Assembly (NCBI RefSeq): GCF_009727155.1
Contig: NZ_WNWM01000002.1
Span: 3,534,001-3,598,000, forward strand
Direction: 5' to 3'
Origin: Pseudoduganella dura
GTDB lineage: Bacteria; Pseudomonadota; Gammaproteobacteria; Burkholderiales; Burkholderiaceae_D
Length of the DNA stretch: 64,000 nucleotides
Of this stretch, positions 63,172 to 64,000 are shown one piece after another. Below the pieces are notes generated by a model. That model searched no databases and was not told where the DNA came from. It saw only the letters and a program-made list of their open reading frames with translations. Positions within the stretch are counted from its first letter, which is position 1; each line of letters begins with the position of its first letter. The position numbers and the translations under genes are program-made.

Positions 63172-64000
63172 TCAGAACGTGTACCCGACGGCGGGCCGGG
63201 TGTCTTCCAGCACGTCGAGCAGCCGGACCAGCGGCTTGAGCTCGCGGTAGCGGTTGGCCGTGTGGCGCACGTATTCCATCACCGTGGGCAGGTCGCCCAG
63301 GTACAGCGGCTTGCCGTCGCGATAGTTCAGGCGGCAGAACAGGCCGAGGATCTTCAGGTGGCGCTGCAGGGCCATGTATTCGAAATCCCTGTAGAACGCG
63401 TCGAAGTCCTTGTTGACGGGCAGGCCCGCGGACCGGGCGTGCTGCCAGTAGCGGATCACCCAGTCCAGCACCAGTTCCTCGTCCCAGGACACGTAGGCGT
63501 CGCGCAGCAGCGAGGCGGCGTCGTACGTGATCGGGCCGTAGACGGCGTCCTGGAAATCGAGGATGCCGGGATTGTCCTCGTCCATCCACATCAGGTTGCG
63601 CGAATGGTAGTCGCGGTGCATGAACACCTGCGGCTGCGCCAGGCAGTTGGCCACGATATGGTCGAACACCTTCTGCAGTTCGGCCGATTGCGCCTCCGTC
63701 AGCGTGGCATTGAGGTGCTTGCCGATGTACCACTCGGGGAAGATGTCCAGCTCGCGCAGCATGAATGCGCGGTCGAATTCCGGCAGCACGCCGGGCTGGC
63801 TGTGCTGCTGGATCTTCACCAGCGCCGACAGCGCCTGCGCATACAGCGCGGAGGCATTGTCCGGGTTCAGCGCCTGCAGGTAGGTGGTGGTGCCCAGGTC
63901 CGACAGCAGCAGGAAGCCCTGTTCCAGGTCTTGCGCGTGGATGACGGGAACGGCCACGCCGGCTTCGGCCAGCAGTGTGTCCACCTTGACGAAGGCTGCG
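63172..64000 (-). CDS. amgK: anomeric MurNAc/GlcNAc kinase (5' partial)
   Basis: The visible 276 residues belong to the aminoglycoside-phosphotransferase fold. The catalytic loop HRDYHSRNLMW and the metal motif LDFQDAVYGP are seen, with LLLSDLGTTTYLQAL in the N-lobe. AmgK phosphorylates MurNAc or GlcNAc at C1, feeding MurU. The frame is open to the window edge, so the true start is outside (the GTG at 63984 is internal). It heads the operon amgK-murU-pepP-ubiH-like. Confidence 0.9.
   Translation of the reverse strand, partial: AAFVKVDTLLAEAGVAVPVIHAQDLEQGFLLLSDLGTTTYLQALNPDNASALYAQALSALVKIQQHSQPGVLPEFDRAFMLRELDIFPEWYIGKHLNATLTEAQSAELQKVFDHIVANCLAQPQVFMHRDYHSRNLMWMDEDNPGILDFQDAVYGPITYDAASLLRDAYVSWDEELVLDWVIRYWQHARSAGLPVNKDFDAFYRDFEYMALQRHLKILGLFCRLNYRDGKPLYLGDLPTVMEYVRHTANRYRELKPLVRLLDVLEDTRPAVGYTF

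Overview
The window is GC-rich, tightly packed chromosomal DNA of a betaproteobacterium, most likely Oxalobacteraceae close to Massilia/Telluria. The basis is the style of the proteins: many TonB-dependent receptors, S9, S46 and M14 exported peptidases, a MurU/AmgK recycling pair, a PntAA/PntAB/PntB transhydrogenase and YceI/cytochrome b561. Species assignment is inference, because no rRNA gene or tRNA is visible. Both window edges cut genes: NAD-glutamate dehydrogenase on the left and AmgK on the right.

Region by region. 1-9.8 kb: glutamate and arginine catabolism (GDH end, AstE), an Old Yellow Enzyme with a HAD phosphatase, an amino-acid permease and an exported S9 peptidase. 9.9-11.6 kb: three minus-strand genes for small proteins (two paralogues and one TonB-C protein), each behind the same 60-bp promoter block. 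11.6-16.5 kb: an FtsX/MacB-type permease with a textbook sigma-54 promoter, then a Fur-boxed TonB receptor. 16.7-31.2 kb: a FUSC membrane protein, a frameshifted M14 peptidase, an intact and a degenerate metallo-beta-lactamase-fold pair, an FMN reductase, an S46 peptidase, envelope-stress genes, an acyltransferase, an HTH/Clp-N pair and a cytochrome b561-YceI-YceI operon. 31.3-34.6 kb: purB, a glutathione transferase and a PfkB kinase.

34.5-45 kb is an iron island: bacterioferritin, two TonB-dependent siderophore receptors, the PiuC hydroxylase, TonB, Bfd and FeoAB with a Cys-rich partner. Three good Fur-box-like sites lie in front of these genes, so uptake (receptors, TonB, Feo) and storage or release (Bfr, Bfd) are clustered.

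45-52 kb: a glutathione transferase, a 5'-3' exonuclease, a receiver-like protein lacking its phospho-acceptor, mnmA with a Nudix gene, and the transhydrogenase operon. 52-58.4 kb: a beta-glucoside unit with a LacI regulator, GH1 and GH3 glucosidases and an FucP-type sugar transporter, with LacI-type palindromes. 58.5-59.85 kb: an intact IS10-like element (IS4 family) with a 9-bp target duplication, inserted in a palindromic repeat. 59.9-64 kb: a tightly coupled operon amgK-murU-pepP-ubiH-like.

No CRISPR array, prophage or obvious defence island is visible. The most interesting unexplained signals are the triplicated promoter block, the sigma-54-driven orphan permease, the HTH/Clp-N pair with overlapping operator half-sites, and 15-bp tandem repeats that encode or precede gene starts.
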